NCBI RefSeq assembly: GCF_964199755.1 | Contig: NC_133896.1 | Coordinates: forward strand, 172,237,092 to 172,301,091 | Source: Larus michahellis | Lineage: Eukaryota > Chordata > Aves > Charadriiformes > Laridae | Length of the DNA stretch: 64,000 nucleotides | Direction: 5' to 3' | Part shown: positions 37,499 through 49,476 of the stretch, in pieces | Layout: every line of letters starts with the position of its first letter | How positions within the stretch are numbered: position 1 is the first letter of the stretch | The notes under the pieces: model-generated | What the model was told of the DNA's origin: nothing | Seen by the model: the letters and a program-made list of their open reading frames with translations, nothing else | Databases searched by the model: none | Position numbers and translations under genes: made by a program

Positions 37499-38023
37499 GT
37501 AAGGTCAGAAACTGACAGACTATGCACTCCCCCCATTTTGAGAAACCCAGGTTAATTATTTCAAAAATTAAAACATTATCCGCTTCGTGGCTTCAAACGC
37601 TTTCCTTCCTTTTGCTTCGGAAAATTAAGCAGATAGAAAGCCATGAGGCTTTGTACTGCTCCACATGCTGAAATGAATGGTACACTTTAACTACAGGGAT
37701 ATAACCCACTGTGGTGGCCTCAATACCATGCCTAGAAACTGTACACGAGGAAGACGTCGTACCTGAAATTTATTAATAAAGTGTCAAGTTTTTGGCAGGT
37801 CTAAAGTGGGATTACAATGTACCATATGTAATGCTCTCTAAAAAAAAACAGTATTACTGTCTTTCTGCTAGAGGTGCTTAAAAGTCTTAAACTGACAATT
37901 CCTAATGCTGATCGCAGCCTCAGCTGTTCAGTCTTTGTGTGGCTCCCAATTAAGTCACTACGGCATTAAATTGGCCTATATTCTTTCTTCTTCAACCTTG
38001 AAATACTGCATGAATATGCATGT
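37499..38023. other. Unassigned stretch
   Basis: No element or gene recognised. The sequence is AT-rich and non-repetitive by eye, with an A run at 37841-37849. Confidence 0.5.
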
Positions 38024-38910
38024 GGTCCCTGGCACCAGAACATCCCTGGCAGGGGCAGGGTAGGTCTCTCTCAGGGGGCTGGGGTGGCCTTGGCAAGTTA
38101 GAACCCTCACATGACTGTTACCCACCTGGAAGGAGGTGGTGCTTACTCAGGAGTAACAGTGCAACAGACCCCAGGCGTAGGGGGAGCAACAGCCCTTTGT
38201 GTCACGGAGCCCTGAGCAGCAGCCAGGGGATGGTGGGGTGAGTGGGGAAGAGTCATACCCCAGAGGGAGGCTAGCACCACGATAGGGGCCTGTGACATCA
38301 GAGAAGAAGGGTCTGTGCTGGTAATGACTTCTGTCTGGAAGCAGGAGAGGTAGCAGAATCAATGAGGATAAAGGTGCAATAAAACCCTTGCATGATGATT
38401 GGTACAATGATGTTAAAGGGCACTGTTTCCTTTATACCTGTTAGAATAGGATTTTATAGTGTATTAGATTTCCTGAGGTCTGTGGCTGAGGCTGAGGTAT
38501 AAATACAAGCAAACTTGTTCCACTTGAGCTAACCGCAGAGCCAGAAACCAGGAGAAAACAGACAGAGACTTTCCCAGTTACTACTCACAGACCATTTCAG
38601 CAAAGGTGGCAGCACAACCACGTCCAGACTCCCGTCACAAAATTAAGTAAAGGGTTCTTTCAAGAATTACATGGACTTGTTATTTGCCTTCTGAAATGCA
38701 GTTGTCAAGGAAAAAATTGGAACGACTGTGATGGTTCTGCTGATTATCTGTTACCTGATTTCTCCTGCTGAAAAATTAGATCACGTTCCAGTTAAACTAA
38801 AAGGAAAACCAAAACGCCAGACACTTTCCAGCAAAAGACTTTTAAACCCCCTCTCTTCTATTTCGCATATTGCCATAATTCCTAGTTTGGAAGACACTGC
38901 TGTTAAAGCT
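38024..38910 (+). other. GC-rich island with TATA-like box and short ORF, unassigned
   Basis: The first 320 bases (38024-38340) are clearly richer in G and C than anything around them. An AATAAA lies at 38378-38383 and a TATAAATA box at 38499-38506. About 220 bases beyond the box, a 61-codon frame (38728-38913) opens with two Met and a hydrophobic stretch (VLLIICYLI). Three readings remain: a lineage-specific first exon with its promoter, an LTR type I do not recognise, or chance. There is no clean TG...CA pair with a target duplication around it, and the frame matches nothing I know. Confidence 0.3.
38499..38506 (+). promoter_or_regulatory. TATA-like box (candidate only)
   Basis: TATAAATA stands out because it follows a GC-rich stretch and precedes non-repetitive sequence by the usual 25-30 bases (a start near 38530 would be expected). 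TATA-like words are frequent in AT-rich DNA, so on its own this is weak evidence. Confidence 0.2.
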
Positions 38911-38933
38911 TAGGATCTAAGAAAGCAGAATTT

Positions 38934-39156
38934 CATAGTATCGTAATATCATAGAATTGTCTAGGTTGGAAGGGACCTTTCAGATCATCGAGTCCAACCA
39001 TCAACCTAACTCTGACAAAAACCACCACTAAACCGTATCACTAAACGCTACATCTACCTGTCTTTTAAATACCTCCAGGGATAACAATTCCACCACTTCC
39101 CTGGGCAGCCTGTTACAATGCTTGATAACCCTTTCAATGTAAAAAAAATTTCCTAA
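38934..39156 (-). mobile_element. CR1 3' end, minus strand, head-to-head with the next CR1
   Basis: The tail at 38934-38965 on the plus strand (catagtatcgtaatatcatag) leads into a CR1 3' UTR of a different subfamily from its neighbour. It includes GGTTGGAAGGGACCTTTC at 38966-38983, then 'cctaactctgacaaaa' at 39005-39020 and 'cctgggcagcctgtt' at 39100-39114. Its truncated 5' end touches the 5' end of the plus-strand CR1 at about 39157-39165. Confidence 0.92.
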
Positions 39157-39164
39157 GAAAGGAT

Positions 39165-39833
39165 GGGTGGATGAAAAATTGGACTTCAGCTGGCAAAACG
39201 TTCTTGCAGCCCAGAAAGCCAACCGTATCCTGGGCTGCATCAAAAGAAGTGTGGCCAGCAGGTTGAGGGAGGTCATTCTCCCCCTCTGCTCTGCTCATGA
39301 AACTCGACCTGGAGTACTGCATCCAGCTCTGGGGTCCCAAGTACAAGGAAGACATGGACCTGTTAGAGCAGGTCTAGATAAGGGTCACGAAAATGTTCAG
39401 TGGGCTGAAACACCTTTCCTATGAAGAAATTCTGAGACAGTTGGGGTTGTTCAGCCTGGAGAAGAGAAGGCTCCAGGGAAAACTTTTTGCGGCCTTTCAA
39501 TACTTAAAGGGGGCTTATAAACGAGACGGAGAGAGACTTTTTGGCAAGGTCTGTAGTGATAGAATAAGGGGTTATAAACTGAAAGTTGTTAGACTTAGAT
39601 TGGACATAAGGAAGAAATTTTTTACAATGGGGGTGATGAGACACCAGAATAGGTTGCCCAGAGAACTTGTGGATGCCCCATCATTGGAAGTGTTCAAGGG
39701 TTAGGCTGGACGGGGCTTTGAGCAACCTGAATTGGTGAAAGATATCCCTGCCTATGGCAGGTAGAATTGGACTAGATAATCATTAAAGATCCCTTCCAAC
39801 TCAAACTGTTCTACAATTCTATGATTCTATGAT
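39165..39833 (+). mobile_element. CR1 LINE 3' part, plus strand
   Basis: The copy starts within ORF2 at the VDEKLD-like motif (39168-39185). It continues through [21 protein letters not shown] (about 39216-39280), [12 protein letters not shown] (39308 on), LGLFSLEKRRLQGK (39440-39481) and an NRLPREL stretch (39648-39668). The 3' UTR ends in clean ATTCTATGATTCTATG repeats at 39816-39832. There are frameshifts near 39295 and 39380. It belongs to the same broad subfamily as the copies at 22.1 and 36.9 kb but is clearly more distant from them than they are from each other. Confidence 0.95.
39393..39704 (+). pseudogene. CR1 ORF2 C-terminal remnant
   Basis: A 103-codon frame with the CR1 C-terminal sequence (LKHLSYEEILRQLGLFSLEKRR, AAFQYLKGAYKRDGERLF, NRLPRELVDAPSLE). 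The earlier part of ORF2 lies in other frames (39167-39390). It is part of the CR1 copy at 39165-39833 and non-functional. Confidence 0.85.
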
Positions 39834-40044
39834 TTGTTTGATCAAGCTTGTATGTTCATAACAGTGCTATTCTGCAGAAGTGGTAACAAGAAAGACTGAA
39901 AGACATGCAAAGCTGTTTTTAAGGGAAGATTAATTAAAAGTGTGAAGTCTGAACCTGAACTGAAAAACATATATAGAAAACAAAGCAAAGCAAGGAAGAA
40001 CTGCATGCCTGTGCATTTCTGGTTTGTATCCCATTTCAGGCCTC

Positions 40045-40509
40045 AAATATACTGACAATCTGGAGAGAGTACAGTGAAGAGCAACTAAGAGTATGACACG
40101 TTAGGCGTGGCTGAATAGCTTGGAGACAGATAAGGACTGATTTAATAGCAGTCTTCTACTACCTAAAGGAGGGGTACAGAAAAAAGAGTGTCAGACTCTT
40201 TTCAGGGGTGCACAGTAAAAGAAGAAGGAACAGTGGTCACAAGGCACACAAAGGGAAATTCTGATAAGATATAAGAGGGGGAGGGACAACATACCAAAAA
40301 AACACAATAAGAATGGATAAGCACTGGAACAGTTTGGCCAGAGATGCTATGGAATCTCCGTCTTTGGAGATATTCAACATATGACTAGATAACAAGTAAT
40401 CTGATCTGACTTTAAGGTTATGTGGGTCTTGAGGAGGAGGTTCAAACACATGACTACCTCCAGTAGTCCCTTGCAAACTGTTTTTTTTCCTGTGATTTCA
40501 TAATTCTTT
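40045..40509 (+). mobile_element. Decayed CR1 3' part, plus strand
   Basis: The segment follows the CR1 order: 'gagagtacagtgaagagcaac' near 40062-40082, 'ttaatagcagtcttctactac' at 40142-40162, 'ttttcaggggtgcacagtaaaag' at 40199-40220, 'agcactggaacagtttggccagag' at 40320-40343, 'tctttggagatattcaacat' at 40361-40380, and a degraded tail near 40490-40509. It carries numerous substitutions and indels. It belongs to a CR1 subfamily older than its left-hand neighbour. Confidence 0.85.
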
Positions 40510-42230
40510 TTTTTCTTTCTGTGGTCTAACTTGAATTATAGATAAGGACAGCAAAAAAATACCAATGGGAAAAAAAATAAATCTGTAGGCAGCAGAAGTA
40601 AGGTCAATAATCATAAATTTCTTAATATAAGTTCAGAGGAAGTAAGGTAGTAATGTTGGTACAAGTACTAGATAAAAAGGAATAAGAAAGGCATTAATAA
40701 TTCAGATACAATAGATGTGCAAAGAATACATTTATTCTGTAGTGAAAAAATACAGTCATCTATATTGATAAAAATTATTTTGTATTTCATATTTAACTGG
40801 ATGAATGGTAAACATTCTGAAAGTAAAGAAACAGAGCACTTGCCACAAGGACCATTAAAAGAATGGATCACTGGAAAGTATTTATAAGTATGCCTGATGT
40901 GAGATTTGGAAAATCTGTCTAGTGAAAAGCAAATGTAAATCAGAAATTTAGAAGGTACTTTCATATATATTTTAACAGGAAGCTTGTAATTATTATGCAG
41001 AAATGAGTCAAAAAAATCCAAATTAGTTGTTTTATTTTAAAATATATTTAAATGCCTCATCAAAAGGCAATAGAAGTCTTCAATAATATTCTTAAAAATC
41101 CTTGCAGAGGAACTACAAGACAGAGTGAGTCATTGCCCAGAGGAATTAATAAAAGTTCTGTAAATGTGTATGCATTCTGTCACGATGTTGAAACATTCAG
41201 CATTTTCAAAAAAATAGTTTGAATAGAAGTAAAAATGACAAAAACAATAAACTTGAGGAATGACCTTTTTTTAAAAAAAGTTTTTTCCAAAGTTCTAGGG
41301 AGTAGAAAGCAAAAAAAAAAAAAAATCACATGGAAGTTACTGTTGTTGCCAATTTATGTAGTTACTGAAATCAACAAAAAGTTTGCAAGATATTTCAGTG
41401 TTTCATGTTTTCATTCTAGGGAAAAATGTAGTAGTTTGTCTAAAATGACGTAAGCTGAAAGTAATGAAATTTTAAATATAATATCTTTTCACTGTTCAAA
41501 TGTAAACTTGGTTTTATAATTGATGATGTTCGATAATTCAACTCTTTGTCTTGGTTGCACTAATGGTTTCATAGTGATGATAGAGGTACAAAAAAATCCT
41601 TCATTTCCCATACAAAAAAAAGTTAGAATACCTCCAAGAGGGCTAACATTCTGCATGTGTTTAAAGATACTTATATAGAAAACCAATAATTTAGAAGGGA
41701 GAAATGGTCAAAAGTGCCTTTTCTGACAACTGAAAAAAATAGTATGACTCAAACATGCAAGAAGACTGTGTAAAGAAGAATAGAACAATATAAGTGGTAC
41801 CCACTTAAAGTGTCTTTAGGGTAATAACTAATTCATAAAATGATGTGCTACAATTGTTATAGAATGACGAATTGAAAGAATTTTTGACATTGCCTTGTCC
41901 TAAGTTAGAAATAGCAGACAGCTGTCTTATCAAATGGCTTTAAATAAAATAAATGCTTTGGTATGAAAAATGAATGGAAACAAAATAAAAGTATGATTTA
42001 TGAATGAAGGGAGACTTTTCTATGTATTTTGTATCTGAAAAGATTGGAAGAACTATTGTATTCAACTACACTCAACCAACCACTCGGTTGCTTGTTTGCT
42101 TGCTTGCAGGAAAGTTACCACAAATGTCCCAAGTAAAAAAAAGTTGGGGTCACATGAAAGCTATAAAAAACTAACATCATTAGAAAAAAATCTGTTAATC
42201 TAGGTGAAAATGTATATAAATATTTTAAGT
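40510..42230. other. Unassigned AT-rich stretch
   Basis: No element or gene recognised. The 117-codon minus-strand frame at 40668-41021 is rich in F, I, L, S and Y, as expected of chance frames in AT-rich DNA, and shows no domain. A-rich runs occur near 41269-41280 and 41311-41325. Confidence 0.5.
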
Positions 42231-42714
42231 CCCATCATCCAGCTCATTTATGAAGATAATAAACAGCACTGGGCCTAATATCCCTGGGGGATCCCACTTG
42301 TGACAGGTTTCCGGTTTGAAAAGGCGCTATTGACCACCACCTTCTGGGTGCGGTCTGTCAGACAGTTCCCCACCTACCACATAGACCACCTGTCTAGACT
42401 GTAACACGTCACTTTCTCTAGGAGAAGGCTGTGGAGACGATGTTGAAAGTCTTGGAGAAATGCAGGTAGACAATGTCTACTGCTCACCCCTCATCAACTG
42501 AGCAGGTTACTTTGTCATAGAAGTCAATTAGGTTTGTCAAGCACAATTTGCCCTTGGTGGATCCATGCTGGCTTTTCCAAAACACGTGCTTCATTTGACT
42601 TGTGATAGTCCCCAGGAGGATTCATGCTATAACTTTCTCCAGGACTGAAATAAGACTGATGGGTCTATAATTTCCTGGACCCTCCTTTAAGCCCTTCTTG
42701 TATGTAGCTCTCCC
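42231..42714 (-). mobile_element. CR1 reverse transcriptase fragment, minus strand
   Basis: Read on the minus strand from 42714: a KKGLKEGPGNY-like opening (42697-42665), then 'SLISVLEKVIA'-like sequence, SQHGSTKGKLCLTNLIDFY-like residues (about 42580-42515), a DIVYLHFSKTF-like stretch (about 42480-42440) and finally a TSGIPQGY-like stretch (42308-42275) leading to FINELDD near 42240. This is the palm region of CR1 ORF2 from the KEDPGNY motif to just before the FADD box. Both the 5' and the 3' parts are absent, so it is an internal fragment without a tail. Confidence 0.85.
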
Positions 42715-42965
42715 TAGAAAACAAGAATTCATGTCCTGGTATGGTGCCTCAAAGGCAAACACCTGTACAAGGCAGTTGTTGCACACATCTGTGCAAGCAA
42801 GTCTGTTGCACTTGTGTGTTTACCCATCATAAAGATTTACATTCAACCTGGAAAGCACTCAGTGATGGTAGACACCTAAACAATATACTTAAATTTAAAA
42901 ACACTCAAACAGTATGTGGGCAATGCTTTAGGAAGGGGCTTCGGTACTCTCAAAGGATAGAAGAA

Positions 42966-43729
42966 TGTCCTGGTTTGAAGTAAAACAGAACAAATTTTCT
43001 GATTTGTAGTTTTACTTTTTAGCTGGGCCTCTTCTAACTGACTACACTCTGAAATTAACAGCATATTGTTCAGAAACTGTTCACTCTCAGAGTGATAAGA
43101 CCTGATTATACCAGGGAATGGTATGCACAGAGGCTCTTGCTTATACTTATTGCTATAACAACCAAGGTCAGCTAACTGTGCTATTTGCCCTGTTAGAGGG
43201 TCGGAAGTGGAGAGGCGTAGAGGGGTCACAGCTATAGGGAGGAGCGGACAGGACAGGTGATCCAAAACTAACCAACAGGGTATTCCATCCCATCTGCATC
43301 ACGCTTAGTATAAAAGCTAAGGGATCAAAGGGGCAAGGGGCTTGCTCTCTTTCTTCAATGGCCAACGTCTGAGGAGGGCCCGGTCTGTCCATCTGCCTTT
43401 GATCCAGATCTGAGCTCTCCTGACTCTAGTTTTGGAATTCAGCTCCTGTCCATTGCTGACTCCAGTCTGGGACTTTCCCTGTGTCTGCTGGTGAAGTGAT
43501 CGTCATCCCAGGAGCTGGATACGGTTTTGTATATGTTGTATACTTTTATTTTTATTTTTATTATTCTATTATTATTTCTTATTTCCTTATTTATTATTAT
43601 TTTCATTGAAGTAGTTTAGTTCTTTTTCTAAACTCGTAAATCTCCTTATCTCTTCCTCTCCTCTCTTTGGATGGGGGGGGGGAGGGCCATCTGTCATTCT
43701 GATTGGCCAATCCGGCCAAAACCATGACA
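42966..43729 (+). mobile_element. Solo LTR of an endogenous retrovirus, plus strand
   Basis: A 764-bp LTR starting TGTCCTGG and ending CCATGACA, flanked by a perfect 5-bp direct repeat, aagaa, at 42961-42965 and 43730-43734. This is the ERVL-like duplication length. Its U3 contains the phrase 'ggtattccatcccatctgc' at 43279-43297 and a TATA box at 43309-43316, as in a common avian LTR type. The U5 side is T/A-rich (43540-43615) and ends with a run of ten G (43673-43682). No internal genes adjoin it. The minus-strand frames over it (42876-43265 and 43168-43392) are not genes. The 80-codon plus frame (42741-42983) merely runs into its edge. Confidence 0.9.
43309..43316 (+). promoter_or_regulatory. 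TATA box of the solo LTR
   Basis: TATAAAAG lies about 340 bases into the LTR, after 'gcatcacgcttag', in the position expected for the U3 core promoter of this LTR type. Transcription would start near 43340 if the promoter were active. Activity cannot be judged from sequence. Confidence 0.5.
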
Positions 43730-46700
43730 AAGAAGAAAAAGGGAAGGGGGTGGGAAGATGATGTCTGTGATGACACTTTTGTGCAGTAGCTATCCTGATC
43801 TGTATTTGTGGCATGCTTTGTGATTTCACAGTGTTACCAGTTGGGGATTGATTTAGGAACTAGAAAAAACTATTTTTTCTTCTTGGTCTTCAGGGAAAAA
43901 AAATTACAATGGGAGAATTGAGAAATGCCTTAACATATGATGGAATTATTCTGTACAGAAAATAATTGTATGTGACTAGGAACAAGCAGGTAGAAATTAT
44001 CATTGTCAATAGAATGGCTAATACAATTACAATATAATTTCCATACATTCCTATTTCATTCAGTTGGAAATTTTTTTTAAATTCTTTTTTACCATGCATA
44101 ATGCCAAGAAATAATACAGGAATAGAAGAAACAGCAAGCAAAATGCAACCTAGCACACAAGGGAAAGATTTGATGAGAAAGAACAGCATTACTACCATAG
44201 CAACAATCTGTCGTGTATACAGTTTCTTAACTTTAACTGCAGCTTTATCATTTTAGTGGGTGAGGGTGGTGCCCAGCTATAGTGTTTTTATGTCTAAATC
44301 TTAAATTTGGGCTTTCAGCACTGAAGATATTTTTTCTTGGTATTAAATCTGTTCCGCTGAAAAGATATTAAATTGGTTCACTGTATTCTAATAAAACAGA
44401 TGGATTTAGGCAGTGAAAAATTATAACGTAATAGAGACCAATTACTCCTGAAAAGAAAAAGAATGGATGTGTTGCCACAATAGTAATTAAAAGAAGTGAA
44501 CATCTAGTGTATGAAGAATGAATTGAAGAGATTAAACTGGAATCTAATCTGATAAAAGGTGAAAAGAAGGGCAGAAATAACCACAAACCACAAGGTGGGA
44601 AGGGGTTACAGGTGATTGCACTTGAGTCACATGAATGTGTACATGAAGCTTTGATATTTCTGTCTAGAAAATTCCATGAAAAATGCGTGTCCATGTCATT
44701 CATGCATGTGTTGTACAACTCCCTGAACTGTGAGCCTGAAATAGAGTATATGCTATAATTGTAAAACATTCTGGACGACTGCAAGTCAATTCTGCAGGTC
44801 ATGCAATACATCAAAAGGGCATCAGAGTTACTATGCCTGAGCAAACCAAATTCGCTGGGAATTTATAGCACACTAAATGCATCACCAATGCATCAACACA
44901 TTGAACTCTGAATCTGTGCTATGCTATCAAACTGCACATACACGATAGACATTTTTATCAAGATTCCAGCTGTTACACAGCCCAGTCAGAACAACTATTC
45001 TTTCTCTGTAGAATACTACAGACTAGACATAGAAATCCCAACCACAGGTTTTATAGTTAGGATACCAAAGCCACACTGGCTCCCTCTTTCAAAATAACAC
45101 CTGAGTAAAAGAAAAAAAAAAAATCCCTTGGACAGGTAAAAAGGAAAAAATCAGTGAAATATGAAAAGAAACTGGAAAATTGAATTAACAATCCTCTAAA
45201 CAAAGAGTACAGAAATAGAGTATTACATTTAATGTTACATTTAATGTTAAAGAAGTTAAGGTAATTATTTTATTTTTTTATTGGTTTAGGATATGTTATA
45301 GTGCATAAAAGGACTTCCATAATGGTGTGGGAGCTTTAGTGCTTATGAGAATAGATTATTTTACTTTTGTAGCCTGACTAACCTACAATATGGAAGTGGG
45401 TACATCTATTCATACTGATGTATCTTCCAAAGGTACATGCACAGTGTCTTCATACATGAAGGCCTCATACTGTCTTCAGAATCTACCCACCAAGCACATT
45501 GTCTCCTGCCTCTATACCTTGAATCTACACAGAGATGCTTTCAAGGTTCAGCCTTCCTCTCACAGGTAATGCAGACAACTAGGTATGACAAGATGGTATA
45601 TTACACTCAGATATGCCCTACAATGTTAAAATAGAGGCACAGGCAGAAAACATAGGATACCTGAAAAAGATCCTGGGCATGTTAACATCTTTGGACGCTC
45701 AAAGTATACAGATACACAAGTTTCATATTTCCTAATATGCCTGAAATCTATTGCTCCTCACAACCACATCAGTTTTCACTGAGGACCAGGAAGGTCAACA
45801 CCTGTTCCAAAAATAAAAGACTTGCTCATTTGCAGTGAAGATTCATCTAGAACATTGTCTCATCTCTGAAACTAGCCAATACAGAAGCCTAGAGTAAATA
45901 AGTAAATGTTTACTTCCTTACTATCCACCAACTGCTTTCAGAGATTAGTGACTGGGACTTCTTAGTAAAGAAGCAGTATCTTGCTACAGTATATATTGCC
46001 TGATTTTAGGTGTCTGCAATCTATACATGCAGTTCTACATCTTAGCTAGTGTCCTTATTCAACCGCAGTAGTCCATGGAGAGAAACAGAAACTTTGTGGG
46101 ACAGTTAAAGAAACCACAGAGACTGAAGTGACTATCTCGGATTTAGATTACTACTTCAGTTTCCACAGTTGCAATTTGAAGCAATATAAATATTTGGTAT
46201 CACAAATATCTGTCACCCATTCCCACCACTTGTCTGTGTTTTATGAAGTGCATTGTTTTTAACTTATCTTTTTAACTTGATATCTACCAGTTCTTCTATT
46301 TTAGCTTGCATTACAAGACAGTATCTTGCATAATGCTATCTTGTACTATAAGAGATAATAAGCTCTTATACATGAAAGAAATAACCTGCATTTTATGCTC
46401 TCCTTCAGCCCAAAAAGGTTCCCTTCAGCAAAGGACACTGCATAACGGGGTGATATTTAATTTTCTTATGGTGATACTGTGTCACCTTGCTGAAAGTATC
46501 CCTTGGACCTAAAAAGAGATTGTTAATCCGTTTTATAGTGAGGTAGACATGACACCCAGGTCTTCCTCATCCTGTATGATTGCTTTGTAAAAAAATCCGT
46601 TGTATAATGTGGTTGGAATGCCACCTACTTAGGTGGCACTACTGTTTATGATTTGAGAACTTAACCCCATGACAAAGAACATATTCTGGATATATGATAT

Positions 46701-49401
46701 GATGTTAATGCTCCTGAGTGAGCTGTATAATTTGATGCCTTAATCAAGGATACGAACTACATTCCAGAAGCACCAAAAAAAGGAAGAGGTTTCAGTACTC
46801 CAGCTCCCAAGTTACCTTTAGATATACTCCTACAACAGATCCTGAGGTTACGTTGGGTTAATGTAAACTGTAAAAGGTAGGCAGACCCAATTACAGGACA
46901 GGGATGCATAAGGCCTGCTTCAAAACCACATGAGCAGGCTATACACAAAACATCTCAACTCTGGGTGCAGGAAAGGTAGACTATTTTCATTGTCACAGCC
47001 TGGCAGTTCAACCAAGCATCTGCCCGATTTGCAACCCAAGTTTAGCATGCCTAGAAACGTAATAAAGCTACATAAATTTAGAATCTATGCAAATAAAGGT
47101 GAAAAAGTTGCCATACCATGTATTCCGTCCATTAGTTCCCATAACCTGGCAGTTCCGGTTCCTTCTGTTCCCATACCCAAACATGAAGCAGATAATGGAT
47201 TAAATTCCTTGTTACAGTAATGTGCTTGACAAACTGTGCATTGACTGAAGCAGAATTAGTTTTTTACCTCTTTTTCTAACAGATATTCTTGCAAATTCAA
47301 CCAGGGATCCGACACTCAAGTTAAACATCTTTATGTGTATGTTTGGTTTACATTTTTTAAATCAAAGCCAGTGTTAGAAGTTTCTCAAACCAAAGTAAAT
47401 CCTGCTATACACTTTTGCAACTGATTTGTCTCTGAATTATGAACAAAATTACATGTGCAAAGATATAGCAGTATACATAACAGTCAAAAAAACATTTTGG
47501 TTTTCTTATTGTAATGCATTGGATAAGAAGAACTAATTTTACACTTCAAAGTCAAGGAGGACTTCATTCTGGTGTTATGGAAAACAGATATTTTACTGAA
47601 AAAATGAAAAATAAATAAAATCTGATATAAAAATTCATAGGACTCATATTGTCAATGAAAAGTCATTCACATTTCTAATTTGAAACACCATTCTAACATC
47701 AAAGATTCAGTATTTGTTCTTTTCTAGAAAATGTCTTCTGAGAAAACTTATACATGTTATGTGTGTGAGAGATTTTCATTTTCTCAGCACCGGAAGTTTC
47801 AATAAAAATAGTTCAACTTCAAGACTCAAGAGAAAAAATCACCTTTCACAATATTATCTGTAATCTTCCCCTAACCTGGTGATTGCTGAATATTGAATAG
47901 AAAGTTAGTGCATTGGTTGTAAAAGTCACAAGTCAAGAACACATGCGAAATCATATATGTGCCAACTTCTGGTCCTACACTTCCTATTTATCCTACATTT
48001 TAGGATAAATAATTGCCAAAATTAATTTTTGCTTCTATCTTGTACATGTGATGACGTGTATAAAATATGTGCCTCTATGTGTGTGCACACACATGCATGT
48101 ATGTGCATAAATTAACTGACAAAGAGGACTGCTTTGTGTGAATATTTCATGATAAAATTACAAGGCAACATTCTAAATTGAAGTGATAACAGATTTTTTC
48201 AGAAGAGAGCAAATGAAAACCACAGATGGAACCTGTACCATTTTTTAAAGCATTACATTTGAGCTAAAAGACAGCTTTGACTTGTTGTAAGATACAAGCC
48301 AATTTGCCTTGCAAGGCCATGTAAGTATTTTTAATCATGAAATCTGCTAAGAGAAAGAGTTTCCTCTAGTTCTTCTCTCCCTCTATGTTATAAATAAAAC
48401 TGAAGGAAATAGACCTTGATTTTGATCCTCTATCTGCTATTGAAAAAGTTTTTATAAAGTTGAAATATTTCAGTAACAAAAATAATCCTGATACTTTTTA
48501 AAACGTTATTTTTTTCAGAATAACAATTTAAGCCGCTATCCACATTGAACGCCTTCATTTTGACTACTCAACACTCTTACAAAACCATGAACTTTGTGAT
48601 TGTTCGTATACAGAAATAGGTATGTGTGGATTCATTGGTATACAGAAAACATTGATGATACTGTAAAATTACCTTGATTTGTTTTCTGTAGCAGGATGTA
48701 GTAACTTTCTACAACATTGATTTTTTTTTATACAAAATAATTTAAGACCATACGTGTAATTTTATTGTATGCTGCATATAGTGAATTACAATATTACTCT
48801 AATACATTCTTATATTGATGCCTCTTTTCAGTTTGTTTCATTATTATTGGAAAATCACTGTTCTTTTCTAGTGACTGAATGTGGTTTTATTTTTTCAAGA
48901 AGTTATCTTTTTTCCTCCTGCATAACTGTGATTTTGGTTCTCTGACAATGAATGAATACACAGTGTATCCCTTGAATACTTTTAACAGAGGGTTTGTTTG
49001 CATGTTTGTTTTTACTATTAGCTTTACTGTGCATCCTAAAAAGATGACAGACAACTGTGTTTGTCAGTGTACGGGAGGATCCCTATAGACTCTATGATTC
49101 ATTACTGAATGCAAATCCTGTTATACTGGGCTATGTAAGAACTTAGGAATCCATCGGTTCTTTATTTTCCCAGGCTGTGCTTTAAACGAATGACCATGTT
49201 TTTTGCTTATCATTATACTTTCACCATCAGCTTTTTATCATTGCAGCATAACTCTGCTTGGATGGAGATACATTCATTAAGGTCATTTTCCATAATCATG
49301 TACTTCTATGAGCAATCCAATAATTTCTCTAAGGTTACTGGATTTAGATAGAGGAGTTACTTTAAATTGACCTGATTTTTCCTAAAAAAAAGGTAAGAAC
49401 A

Positions 49402-49476
49402 ATACAAAATAAAACAAATAATAAAATAAAAATAATAAAATTATGTCAAATAATATAAAATAAAAATAAAATAATG
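49402..49476. repeat. A-rich (AAATAAAA)n low-complexity tract
   Basis: Seventy-five bases of AAAAT, AAAATA and AATAATA units with a short interruption near 49443. It is low complexity. Confidence 0.7.

Noticed and set aside
40668..41021. 117-codon minus-strand frame
   Set aside because: AT-driven composition (F, I, K, Y), no domain, no support from flanking sequence.
42876..43265. 129-codon minus-strand frame
   Set aside because: Two thirds of it is the antisense of the plus-strand solo LTR; no domain and no exon context.
48070..48110. TG/CA-rich stretch as a CRISPR-like or structured repeat
   Set aside because: It is a short, imperfect dinucleotide-type microsatellite; no spacers or regular direct repeats exist anywhere in the window.
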